Below are positions 42,508 through 50,584 of a stretch of DNA of 64,000 nucleotides, piece after piece. Source of the stretch: Pedobacter foliorum (lineage in GTDB: Bacteria > Bacteroidota > Bacteroidia > Sphingobacteriales > Sphingobacteriaceae). A program made the translations under genes and the position numbers. The notes beneath the pieces are model-generated. The model saw nothing but the letters and a program-made list of their open reading frames with translations. It was not told where the DNA came from and ran no database searches. Numbering within the stretch: position 1 is the first letter of the stretch; each line of letters starts with the position of its first letter. The stretch lies in contig NZ_JABSNU010000003.1 of assembly GCF_013266735.1 (NCBI RefSeq), positions 310,001 through 374,000 of the forward strand, in the 5' to 3' direction.

Positions 42508-43269
42508 TTATTTCTTTTGCAGGTTATCAATAATTGTTTTTAAAATACTACGGGTTGTAGGTGCCCACCATTGTTTTAGCATTACTTGTAGTGCTTCGCT
42601 CTGATCTGCAGTAGTCGCTGCTATTAAATCTTTTCTGATGTTGAGCTTGCTCTGTTCCCAGGTATTACGCTCCATGGCCATGTATTTTCTTATTTTTCTC
42701 TCAGCAGCTGTAAGAATACTTGCCGGGTTTACAACCTCGTCAATTAACCCAACCTGTAACGCCTCTTCTGGAGTAAATAGTTTGCCTTCTAAAAGGCTTC
42801 GTGTAGCGTTGGCCTGGCCAATCCAAAATGAGTAAAGGTTGAAAATACTGTTCGGTACAATTATACCCACCGGAACCTCATTTAATCCAATAATGTATTT
42901 CCCTTCAGCCATAATTCTGTAATCGCAGGCAAGTGCAATTACACATCCCCCAGCTGGACTATGGCCATTTACAGCAGCAACTAATGGCTTTTTAAACGAA
43001 GTTATGGTTGCTGTGAAATTTAGAAACAGGTGCCAGAAAGATTCAGCTTCTTGTTCCGAGTAGTTGTACAATTCAATAAGATCCAATCCTGCGGAAAAGA
43101 AATGTTCCTTGCCTGTGATAATGACACCTGCGATATTTGGGTCGCCAGAGATGTTTATTAGTATGTCATTTAACTCAGTAATCATTTCTCGGTTTAGTGC
43201 ATTCGATTTGCCTCTGTCGAGTGTGATGATGCTTAGGTGGTCTTTTATGGTGACTTTAATTGTATTCAT
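42508..43269 (-). CDS. Enoyl-CoA hydratase/isomerase family protein, probable delta3,delta2-enoyl-CoA isomerase
   Basis: This 253-residue crotonase-fold protein has oxyanion-hole segments FFSAGLDLIEL near residue 60 and GHSPAGGCVIALACDYRIM near 108. IGLNEVPVGIIVP follows near 133. The pairing of PAGGC with GLNE and GIIVP resembles delta3,delta2-enoyl-CoA isomerase (ECI1) rather than hydratase, whose usual catalytic Glu pair is not evident. It would move double bonds of unsaturated acyl-CoAs into the beta-oxidation path. Together with the downstream DECR-like reductase it forms an auxiliary unsaturated-fatty-acid operon. The MG2-domain gene ends 6 bases upstream. Confidence 0.82.
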   Translation of the reverse strand: MNTIKVTIKDHLSIITLDRGKSNALNREMITELNDILINISGDPNIAGVIITGKEHFFSAGLDLIELYNYSEQEAESFWHLFLNFTATITSFKKPLVAAVNGHSPAGGCVIALACDYRIMAEGKYIIGLNEVPVGIIVPNSIFNLYSFWIGQANATRSLLEGKLFTPEEALQVGLIDEVVNPASILTAAERKIRKYMAMERNTWEQSKLNIRKDLIAATTADQSEALQVMLKQWWAPTTRSILKTIIDNLQKK

Positions 43270-43275
43270 TTATAT

Positions 43276-45960
43276 TTATTTTACTTCATAGGTGTAAACT
43301 GTATGCGCTAAATTTCCGAGCATATCCATGCCCTCTATAACTACTCTGTAGGTTCCCGGTTCATCTGAATTGAAATAGTTGAACTCAGCTTTTCCACTTT
43401 CGTTTGTTATAATATTTGGACTCCAATAAATAGTGGTTCTGTAATCAGGTTTGTTATCTGGAACGTCATATCTAGGAGAGTAGAATTCTCTTGAGGTATA
43501 GTAACCTTTAGGTGTAAAGGGTATGATGCCTGGAGTAAATGTTGACGCACTTGAATAGCCGCCACCGCGTTTTGTGGTTATTACCAATATGCCACCACCA
43601 CCCTGGCTGCCATAAATTGCTGTATTGCCAACAGATTTTAATACTTCAATGGTTTCAATATCAACAGGGTTTATGTTGTCAAGAAACTCAGCCTCCATGC
43701 GCATGCCATCAAGAACAATAGACATAGGTGTGTTTCCGTTTCTCAGTAAATACGGAACACCGTTTTTAATAATTAAACCGGCAACACGCCCCTGTAAACA
43801 TTGCGATAGTGTTGTACAGTATTGAAGCTGGTCAGCACTAATTATAGCGTCGGCGTTTCCGGCACCATTTAGATTTGAAGAGTTCTTGGCCTTGTTTTTC
43901 TTCTCAACAATATTGACTTCCTTTAACAGGATAGTTCGCTCGAGTATTCCTCGTTTGGTTAAATCGTTAAAGTAATTTTCGCTTTGCTTCAGATACCCTG
44001 ATAAAGCCTCATTTACATTAACTTCAATGTCTCCGGTATTTTTGTTTTTGGTAACTACTTGCCCAGAAACAACATCAAGTACAATCTCTACACTTTTTTT
44101 GTTTTTAGCGGTTCTACCCTGTACGATGAACTTTGTGCTATCATTAAAGGACAACTTGTCAAAATTGAATCGACCCTGAGCGTCGGATATTGTATCTATA
44201 ACGAAAAGTCCTCCTGAAGAAGAAAGTAAGGAGACCTTGGCATTGGGTATTGGTTTACCCCCATAACTTGTAATGACACCGCTGATTTTTAGTGATTTTT
44301 CGGCTTCATAACGGATGTTTGGGGCGGCATTATTAATGATGTTTTTCCATAATATTCTGCGCCAGCCTTGGGTTAGCATTAAATTGTCTAGGTCTTGCTG
44401 GGTTTTCGGATCATCATTTAAAAAGTAATAGTTCGGTTTTTCTATGTACCCAATAAGGTCAGATGTAAGCAAGAGGGTAGTGAAAATATTGCTTTCATTT
44501 TCTTCATCAGGCTTAACTGATGCGGTATTGGTAACAGAGATAGAAAAGCTTGCTTGGGTAGGTTTATCGGCAAAGGCAGCCTGAAGATCTACACTAACCT
44601 TTTCTTTTGGTCCATAAGTCTTTTTAGCTGTAGAGACGGTTGTTGTTATCCTGTCCGTCATATTATTTACAAAAACAAGGCGTTCAGCAACTGGAGTATT
44701 CTGAGCAGAAAATAGTGTTAGTTGGATAATGCCTGAAGGCAAATCTTTTTTTGGAATAGAAGCAGTAATAATTTGTTTTTGAGATGAAGCCTTAGATACG
44801 AAACAAATATTTCCATTGTTTTGAGCTACTAGTTTTAATTCGCCTGGCCCCAGTAAACCGGTACTTAGCATGATTTTAACTATTACATTTTCCGTAGTAG
44901 TGTTGGTTGTAATAATGTAGCCGCTTTGTAATACCCGAGGTAAGTTTACAGAACTTTCAGATCCGTCTTTATAACTAACCCTGGCGGTATAAGTTTTGCC
45001 TGGCTGAGGGTTAAGTACAAAGTTGCCTATTCCTAAGTGTTGAGTGCTAAATTGAGTAACCTCTTGTCCATCGTTATCTATGATTACACCTTTTACATCT
45101 TCGCCTAATCCTGATGCATTTACCGCCTTGATTCCAATCTTATTTGGTAAGTCTTCTACCAGGTTTCCACTTTCCGGGAAGAACTGAACATCAACAGTAT
45201 TTGATGTCGCTTTAACGGGGATTTCTTTAATGATCTTTTTCTTATCAGGAAGGGTTAGTGTGGTAATGATCTTTCCTGATTTATATAGTGTGGGCTGGGT
45301 GTTTAAGAAACTGATGTTTACTTCGCCCTGTTCATTGGTAAGGGCCTTTCCTTTTGCTAAACTTCTAAAATTTAGCTGAACTTCGTAGGTAACTTCATTT
45401 TGAGCGTATGGTGTGCCTTCTTTGTCGGTAAACTTAACTCGGGCATCTACTTTTTCAGCTTCGTTTTGTTTGCTATAGGTATAATTAGTGTTAGTGAAAA
45501 CATTATTTGCCCACGAATTGCCAATCTTTATAGTTTTATCAAAGAAAAACTCAGTACCTGCATTTTTCATCCACTGAGTATATGCTCTAATTCGGTAGTT
45601 TCCTTCGGTAAAGGAATCCGGAAGCTTAAAGTCACCCCAGGTAAATCCTGAGATAAGAGGTAGTTTAATTTGCTTTTTTACTGAATCTTTTTCATTGATC
45701 AGCTCAACATATATCGCATTGCTAATTGTTGAGGGCTTTCCTGTTTGGGCATTTATAACGTAGGCTTTAAACCAAATATCATCGCCGATAGCGTAGTAAG
45801 GTTTATCCAGATGAATGTGTACTTTTTCCTGAGGATACTTTTCAATATATACCTCAAGCTTTTTTATCAGCTCTGTAAAAGGATCGTCATCTGCTGTATA
45901 GGCAAAAATTATAAATGCCCCAAACAATAATAACAGAGGAAGAATTAGCTTACGTTTCAT
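43276..45960 (-). CDS. Exported MG2-domain protein with TonB-receptor plug-like module
   Basis: The start ATG at 45960 (894 residues) begins the signal peptide MKRKLILPLLLLFGAFIIFA; a second ATG 10 codons upstream gives a poorer leader. The N-terminal part is macroglobulin-like: QEKVHIHLDKPYYAIGDDIW near residue 45, the MG2 signature of this Bacteroidota family. More beta-sandwich domains follow. A receptor plug-like module lies at about 700-800 (LSQCLQGRVAGLI, then IETIEVLKSVGNTAIYG and GGGILVITTKRGG), but no barrel follows. The end is another sandwich with FNYFNSDEPGTYRVVIEGMD. The function is unknown. It is likely cotranscribed with the isomerase and reductase genes. Confidence 0.85.
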   Translation of the reverse strand: MKRKLILPLLLLFGAFIIFAYTADDDPFTELIKKLEVYIEKYPQEKVHIHLDKPYYAIGDDIWFKAYVINAQTGKPSTISNAIYVELINEKDSVKKQIKLPLISGFTWGDFKLPDSFTEGNYRIRAYTQWMKNAGTEFFFDKTIKIGNSWANNVFTNTNYTYSKQNEAEKVDARVKFTDKEGTPYAQNEVTYEVQLNFRSLAKGKALTNEQGEVNISFLNTQPTLYKSGKIITTLTLPDKKKIIKEIPVKATSNTVDVQFFPESGNLVEDLPNKIGIKAVNASGLGEDVKGVIIDNDGQEVTQFSTQHLGIGNFVLNPQPGKTYTARVSYKDGSESSVNLPRVLQSGYIITTNTTTENVIVKIMLSTGLLGPGELKLVAQNNGNICFVSKASSQKQIITASIPKKDLPSGIIQLTLFSAQNTPVAERLVFVNNMTDRITTTVSTAKKTYGPKEKVSVDLQAAFADKPTQASFSISVTNTASVKPDEENESNIFTTLLLTSDLIGYIEKPNYYFLNDDPKTQQDLDNLMLTQGWRRILWKNIINNAAPNIRYEAEKSLKISGVITSYGGKPIPNAKVSLLSSSGGLFVIDTISDAQGRFNFDKLSFNDSTKFIVQGRTAKNKKSVEIVLDVVSGQVVTKNKNTGDIEVNVNEALSGYLKQSENYFNDLTKRGILERTILLKEVNIVEKKNKAKNSSNLNGAGNADAIISADQLQYCTTLSQCLQGRVAGLIIKNGVPYLLRNGNTPMSIVLDGMRMEAEFLDNINPVDIETIEVLKSVGNTAIYGSQGGGGILVITTKRGGGYSSASTFTPGIIPFTPKGYYTSREFYSPRYDVPDNKPDYRTTIYWSPNIITNESGKAEFNYFNSDEPGTYRVVIEGMDMLGNLAHTVYTYEVK

Positions 45961-46007
45961 AAATATGAGCCTTACCAAATAAAGTCTCAATATACGAAAT
46001 ATTACGC

Positions 46008-46544
46008 TTAGAACTTATTCTTCCACATCATGCTTTCTACGGGTTTTGTAGTTTTATTGTTGTATTTAGCATTGATTTTAGTGTTGTACATGGTTTGAAT
46101 ATCACCTTCAACCATAAAATAGATTAACTGTCCAATTGGCATGCCTGCGTACACCCTCACTGGCTGTGCACATGAAATTTCTAAAGTCCAGGTATTGCAA
46201 AAACCAACATCACCTTTACCCGCTGTTGCATGTATATCGATACCTAAACGACCGGTACTTGATTTTCCTTCGAGAAAAGGAATGTGGGCATGGGTTTCTG
46301 TATATTCTAAAGTTACACCAAGGTACAATGTGCCGGGATGAAGTACGAATCCGTCTTTAGGAATTTCGAAATGTTCTATTTTATTGTGTGCTTTTGCATC
46401 AAGAATTCTGTCTTTATAAGTAGCGAGGTATTTGCCCAAATGAACATCATATGAGTTTGTGCCAAGGCATTCTGGATTAAAAGGCTCTATTATAATGGTT
46501 CCCTTATCTATTTCTTGAAGAATTCGTTTATCCGAAAGTATCAT
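46008..46544 (-). CDS. dcd: dCTP deaminase
   Basis: This 178-residue dUTPase-fold enzyme deaminates dCTP to dUTP for thymidylate synthesis. The signature EGKSSTGRLGIDIHATAGKG lies near residue 90, followed by VGFCNTWTLEISC. The N-terminus MILSDKRILQEIDKGTIIIEP is typical. The C-terminus is of normal length. It may be bifunctional (deaminase plus dUTPase), but this cannot be told here. It is divergent from the phosphopantetheinyl transferase gene. Confidence 0.94.
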   Translation of the reverse strand: MILSDKRILQEIDKGTIIIEPFNPECLGTNSYDVHLGKYLATYKDRILDAKAHNKIEHFEIPKDGFVLHPGTLYLGVTLEYTETHAHIPFLEGKSSTGRLGIDIHATAGKGDVGFCNTWTLEISCAQPVRVYAGMPIGQLIYFMVEGDIQTMYNTKINAKYNNKTTKPVESMMWKNKF

Positions 46545-46583
46545 TTTATATAGTATTTGGACGAAATTATGATTAATTTAAGA

Positions 46584-46591
46584 TACTTTTG
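46584..46591 (+). promoter_or_regulatory. Candidate -7 box (TACTTTTG) for the PPTase-lipB operon
   Basis: This is an exact TAnnTTTG match ending 21 bases before the chosen ATG (46613). It includes the alternative TTG start, arguing for the ATG. A TTTG lies at 46556-46559, slightly too far upstream for a standard -33. Confidence 0.5.
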
Positions 46592-46612
46592 CATAGTTTT
46601 TCTAAAATAGAG

Positions 46613-47254
46613 ATGCCTGTAGTTTTTAATAAAAATATTGACGACGATACCATACTTGCCGTATGGAAAATCGAAGAAACTGAAGAGCAACTGATGTCAG
46701 GGTTACAACTGAAACAGCATGAGCTTGATGTTATTTCATCGTTAAATAATGGAAAGCGTTTACTTCACTGGTTAAGTACAAGGGTTCTGCTAAGAACAAT
46801 GCTTAATACTTCGGAGTATATTGATTGTCGTATGGACGAGCATGGTAAGCCTTATCTCCCGAATCTTGGCTACCATATTTCTTTAAGTCACTCCTATGAT
46901 TATGCTTCGGTTATTGTTGGGAAAAAGAAAAAGGTGGGAGTTGATATAGAACTTATTAAGCATAAAATAAAGAGCATTAGAAATAAGTTTCTTTCTGACT
47001 CGGAACTTTCTCAAAAACAGATTGGTGACAATACCAATGGATTATATGTTTGCTGGTGTGCAAAAGAAGCCATTTACAAATGGCATGGTAGGAAAGGACT
47101 TGAGTTTAAACGTGACATTCATATTAAGCCTTTTAAACTTAAAGACGAGGGAAGTCTTAATGCGCTTGTAGACCTTCCTGAAGGAACTCAGGAACTCACC
47201 GTACATTATTTTAAAACTAACGATGGCTATATGTTAGGCTATGTGGTAGCTTAA
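46613..47254 (+). CDS. 4'-phosphopantetheinyl transferase superfamily protein
   Basis: I start at ATG 46613 (213 residues); a TTG 8 codons upstream lies inside the likely promoter. The enzyme attaches phosphopantetheine from CoA to carrier proteins. The conserved motifs are GVDIELIKHK near residue 112 and WCAKEAIYKWHG near 149, supplying the Mg ligands (Asp, Glu, Glu). This is the Sfp/AcpT-type two-repeat length. No NRPS or PKS genes are nearby, so fatty-acid ACP is a likely substrate. It shares an operon with lipB (12-base gap), another carrier-protein-dependent step. Confidence 0.9.
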   Translation: MPVVFNKNIDDDTILAVWKIEETEEQLMSGLQLKQHELDVISSLNNGKRLLHWLSTRVLLRTMLNTSEYIDCRMDEHGKPYLPNLGYHISLSHSYDYASVIVGKKKKVGVDIELIKHKIKSIRNKFLSDSELSQKQIGDNTNGLYVCWCAKEAIYKWHGRKGLEFKRDIHIKPFKLKDEGSLNALVDLPEGTQELTVHYFKTNDGYMLGYVVA

Positions 47255-47266
47255 CTCTTCATAAAA

Positions 47267-47962
47267 ATGAATAAAAAAGTTGAATTTATAGATTGGGGCC
47301 TTATTGATTATCAGGATGCCTGGGATAAGCAGGAGATCTTGTTCAATCAGACCGTGGCTTTAAAGACACAAAACCGATCAAATAATACTACGCTGGAAAC
47401 GCCAAATTATCTGGTGTTTTGCGAACATCCTCATGTTTATACTTTGGGTAAAAGCGGCCATCCTGAGAACTTGTTACTTGACGAACAAGGATTATTAGAA
47501 AAAGAGGCTACTTATTATAAGATTAATCGTGGTGGAGATATAACATACCATGGCCCCGGACAAATTGTAGGTTACCCGATCCTTGATCTGGATAATTTCT
47601 TTACGGATATCCATCTTTACTTAAGAACACTTGAAGAGGCCGTTATTTTAACACTGAACGATTATGGAATTAAAGCTGGCAGGTATACAGGTTATACCGG
47701 TGTGTGGCTTGATGCTGATAATGAGAAGGCGCGAAAAATATGTGCCCTAGGTGTAAGGTGCAGCAGATGGGTAACCATGCATGGATTTGCATTTAATGTA
47801 AATGCAGACTTGAATTACTTTAAAAACATTGTTCCTTGTGGTATTGATGATAAGGACGTAACATCAATACAGCGTGAATTGGGTTATCCTGTAGATGTTG
47901 CAGAGGTTGAAGGTAAACTTAAAGGGCATATTGCCAGCCTTTTTAATATGCAGTTAGTCTGA
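47267..47962 (+). CDS. lipB: Octanoyl-[ACP]:protein octanoyltransferase
   Basis: This 231-residue enzyme moves octanoyl groups from ACP to lipoyl domains of 2-oxoacid dehydrogenases and the glycine cleavage H protein. The motif RGGDITYHGPGQIVGYPILD lies near residue 88. The catalytic Cys is in IVPCGIDDKDVTS near 186, and the conserved Lys is in KICALGVRC. HGFAFNVNADL is also typical. It is the second gene after the phosphopantetheinyl transferase. Confidence 0.95.
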   Translation: MNKKVEFIDWGLIDYQDAWDKQEILFNQTVALKTQNRSNNTTLETPNYLVFCEHPHVYTLGKSGHPENLLLDEQGLLEKEATYYKINRGGDITYHGPGQIVGYPILDLDNFFTDIHLYLRTLEEAVILTLNDYGIKAGRYTGYTGVWLDADNEKARKICALGVRCSRWVTMHGFAFNVNADLNYFKNIVPCGIDDKDVTSIQRELGYPVDVAEVEGKLKGHIASLFNMQLV

Positions 47963-48046
47963 TCTTCTAGTTGAGAAAAAGAGGGTATAAATTTTGATTT
48001 TTTGACATAAAGATTATCTTTATATAAATTAAAACTCAAAAACCCT

Positions 48047-48523
48047 ATGGACTACAATTCAGAGTACTCTTCAGCCGCTGCCGGTATAGGCGCAGGCGCA
48101 ATAACCATTTACCTTCTCCTTCTAGTTTTAACCTATATAGGATTATGGAAAATTTTTGAAAAGGCCGGAAAACCAGGCTGGGCTGCTATTATTCCTATCT
48201 ATAATGCTATTGTACTGATAGAAATTGTTGGTAAACCCACAATTTGGATTCTTTGGTTAATTATACCTTGTACTTCTCCTATATTTGGTATTTGGCTTGT
48301 GAATCTGTTGAGTAAAAGCTTCGGGAAAACCGAAGGGTATACAGTTGGAATGGTTCTTCTGCCATTTGTTTTTATACCACTATTAGGTTTTGGGGATGCC
48401 AAATATTTAGGCCCATCTGCCAAAGAAGCACAAAATGGCTTTAATAATCCTAACAATCCTTTTGGTAATAACAATCCATTCAACGATCCATTTAACAAAC
48501 CTCCAACCACACCAGAAGTTTAA
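48047..48523 (+). CDS. DUF5684 family membrane protein
   Basis: This 158-residue protein has about three membrane segments (around 18-36, 53-85 and 100-115). The family signature WKIFEKAGKPGWAAIIPIYN lies near residue 38. Residues 125-158 form an Asn/Pro/Phe-rich tail (NNPNNPFGNNNPF). Similar proteins are sometimes annotated as signal-peptidase-I-associated, but no function is established. A strong terminator begins 28 bases after the stop, and that terminator overlaps the frame of the next gene. Confidence 0.85.
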   Translation: MDYNSEYSSAAAGIGAGAITIYLLLLVLTYIGLWKIFEKAGKPGWAAIIPIYNAIVLIEIVGKPTIWILWLIIPCTSPIFGIWLVNLLSKSFGKTEGYTVGMVLLPFVFIPLLGFGDAKYLGPSAKEAQNGFNNPNNPFGNNNPFNDPFNKPPTTPEV

Positions 48524-48865
48524 TTGTTAGTATTTATAACATATATCTTATCCGCCTGGTCTTCATTTTTAGACAAGGCGGATATTTTTTTTATTCCCTG
48601 CCCGTTTAAATATATCTTCAATATTGACTGTCCGGGGTGTGGCTTTCAACGCTCATTGCTATTTCTCCTGAAAGGGGATTGGGAAAAGGGTTTTGATATG
48701 TATCCGCCGACAGTTCCTCTTCTTATTACTTTTATTGTGGGCTTATCGGCTAATTACTGGTTTGGCAAAAGAAGCGATAAATTAGTTAAGACACTGTACC
48801 TCATTACAGGTTCAATTGTGTTGATAAGCTATGTTTATAAAATGTGGGTGCCTCATAATCATTAA
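48524..48865 (+). CDS. DUF2752 family small membrane protein
   Basis: This protein of up to 113 residues carries the DUF2752 signature PCPFKYIFNIDCPGCGFQRS, with the CPxCG-type cysteines, and two membrane helices further on. No ATG is available upstream of the signature. The only in-frame start is TTG at 48524, directly after the previous stop, so translation may depend on reinitiation. Codons about 10-20 lie inside a perfect intrinsic terminator hairpin. The reading LDKADIFFIPCPF fits the family N-terminus, so the overlap appears genuine. The function is unknown. Confidence 0.7.
   Translation: MLVFITYILSAWSSFLDKADIFFIPCPFKYIFNIDCPGCGFQRSLLFLLKGDWEKGFDMYPPTVPLLITFIVGLSANYWFGKRSDKLVKTLYLITGSIVLISYVYKMWVPHNH
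48551..48592 (+). terminator. Intrinsic terminator inside the start of the DUF2752 gene
   Basis: The 12-base arms TCCGCCTGGTCT / AGACAAGGCGGA (one mismatch) close an 8-base loop and are followed by TA and eight T. It would end most DUF5684 transcripts before DUF2752 is read. Confidence 0.85.
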
Positions 48866-48917
48866 TACAGTTGTACTCAGGAAATCTGTAACTATAATTA
48901 TTGCGTAAGTATGGAAT

Positions 48918-49715
48918 ATGAGATTTTCAATATTAATCTTTTCATTTTTACTAATATTATCCTGTAAAAAGGGAGATTTAAAATCTATGGATGACAATAA
49001 ACCTGCGGATACTCTTGTGAAGCCAGTTGATACCATAATCAAGCCTGTCGATACATTGGTAAAACCCGTAGATACAATACCTCCAATAGATCCAAATAAA
49101 GGCAAACAGCTTAACTATATTGCTCTTGGTGATTCGTATACCATTGGCGAAGCTGTGCCGCGTAATGAGAACTTTCCAAGTCAATTGGTAAAGGAGCTTA
49201 CAGCAAAGGGACTTATCATAAATCCACCGGCTATAGTGGCAAGAACCGGTTGGACGACGAGTGAATTGCAAGCAGGTATTAAGGATTCAGGATTTCCTGA
49301 ACATAAATATGATATTGTTACATTACTAATCGGGGTAAACAATCAATATAGGGGCGAATCAAAAGATGTTTATCGGAAAGAATTTAAGGAGCTTTTACAA
49401 ACCGCAATTAACTTTACCAAAGATAAAAAGACGCATGTTTTTGTAATATCAATTCCAGATTGGGGAGTTACTACATTTGGCTTGCAAAGTGGCAGAGATC
49501 AACAAACTATTGCTGAAGAGATTGACGCTTTTAACGCAATTAATAAAGAAGAAACATTAGCTGCTGGCTTAAGTTATACAGACATTACTCCGGCTTCCAG
49601 ATTAGCGCTCTCAGATAGATCGCTGGTAGCCAGTGACGGTTTACATCCTTCGGGTAAAATGTATATGAGCTGGGCGGTAAATGTGGCTCCTGAGGTCTTA
49701 AAGAATTTGAAATAG
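48918..49715 (+). CDS. SGNH/GDSL-type hydrolase lipoprotein
   Basis: This 265-residue lipoprotein has signal MRFSILIFSFLLILSC with lipobox Cys16. Four degenerate heptads (KPADTLV, KPVDTII, KPVDTLV, KPVDTIP) at about 28-56 form a proline-rich stalk. The hydrolase domain begins at 65: block I GDSYTIGE at 71-78, with the nucleophile Ser73. Block III is LLIGVNNQYRG, and block V is DGLHPSGKMY with the catalytic Asp/His. It is probably a surface or periplasmic esterase on an extended stalk. It is monocistronic and convergent with the RDD gene. Confidence 0.9.
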   Translation: MRFSILIFSFLLILSCKKGDLKSMDDNKPADTLVKPVDTIIKPVDTLVKPVDTIPPIDPNKGKQLNYIALGDSYTIGEAVPRNENFPSQLVKELTAKGLIINPPAIVARTGWTTSELQAGIKDSGFPEHKYDIVTLLIGVNNQYRGESKDVYRKEFKELLQTAINFTKDKKTHVFVISIPDWGVTTFGLQSGRDQQTIAEEIDAFNAINKEETLAAGLSYTDITPASRLALSDRSLVASDGLHPSGKMYMSWAVNVAPEVLKNLK

Positions 49716-49722
49716 CCTTTGC

Positions 49723-50454
49723 TTAATCTGTTCTTGAAGTGATATATCTATAATCTTTAATTACTGTTTTTAAGAAATCTAACTCGTTCATGCCGGCAGG
49801 GATAGTGATGGCAAGATGTGTCGAGATTCTTTCGGACATGGTGTAAATTAAATCAGCATTATTTGTTTTATGAAAGGTGCTTATCACTTCATGAATTAGT
49901 TCCGCATCCCTATCAGTGAGCTGATCGACGTATGCAAAAACAGGGGTATACGCATCTTCCACAGGATGAAAAGCAATGTGATTAAAATCAGTACGGGGAA
50001 CTGTTTTTATGAGCGTAGTGCCAGCAACTATATCACCAATTCGTTGTTTTTTTTCTGTTGCAGCAACGCAAATTAGCCCACCTACCTGAGCAGTTAACGA
50101 AAAATCTACTAGTCTGAATACCCAGCGAATGAAATATTGTCCTATGCTGGGTTGGCCCCCATTTAAGCTAATCACCTTTATTTTTAGAAGCCTTTTTCCA
50201 ATGCTTTGGCCATTCATAAAGATTTCGGTAATAAGGTTGTAGAAAACATAACAAGCTCCAAAAATTGACCAGATGGAAATGATGAGGATGTTTGATTGAA
50301 CGCTTATGCCAAGCATAGTTAATAGCATGAGTAGGCCTCCAACTACTATAAATGCGCCCAGGTCAATTAATCGGGCAGCCACTCGTTCTCCTAATCCTGC
50401 CACCGGATAATCAATTGCTACATGCTGACTAGTGTTTACCTGTATTGTTTCCAT
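49723..50454 (-). CDS. RDD family membrane protein
   Basis: This 243-residue protein has an N-terminal RDD domain with about three membrane helices (roughly 30-52, 58-80, 105-140). The signature residues are in GLGERVAARLIDLGAFI and NGQSIGKRLLKIKVI. The C-terminal 90 residues are soluble and helical. The gene is divergent from the SpoIIM-like operon, and RDD proteins commonly accompany that operon. A TAAGTTTG box ends 7 bases upstream of the ATG. The biochemical role is unknown; some RDD proteins act in ion transport. Confidence 0.88.
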   Translation of the reverse strand: METIQVNTSQHVAIDYPVAGLGERVAARLIDLGAFIVVGGLLMLLTMLGISVQSNILIISIWSIFGACYVFYNLITEIFMNGQSIGKRLLKIKVISLNGGQPSIGQYFIRWVFRLVDFSLTAQVGGLICVAATEKKQRIGDIVAGTTLIKTVPRTDFNHIAFHPVEDAYTPVFAYVDQLTDRDAELIHEVISTFHKTNNADLIYTMSERISTHLAITIPAGMNELDFLKTVIKDYRYITSRTD

Positions 50455-50461
50455 ATAAACT

Positions 50462-50469
50462 CAAACTTA
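50462..50469 (-). promoter_or_regulatory. Candidate -7 box (TAAGTTTG) for the RDD gene
   Basis: This is an exact TAnnTTTG match on the minus strand, 7 bases from the ATG, implying a very short leader. Confidence 0.45.
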
Positions 50470-50584
50470 GATAAAATTTAAAGGAAAGAAATGTTCAGGA
50501 GAAATAAAATAATGATTGTGAATTTTTCTTGTAAGATTGTTTTTTGTGCTATTTTACATAAAAATTAAAGCCCTCGCAAAACCT

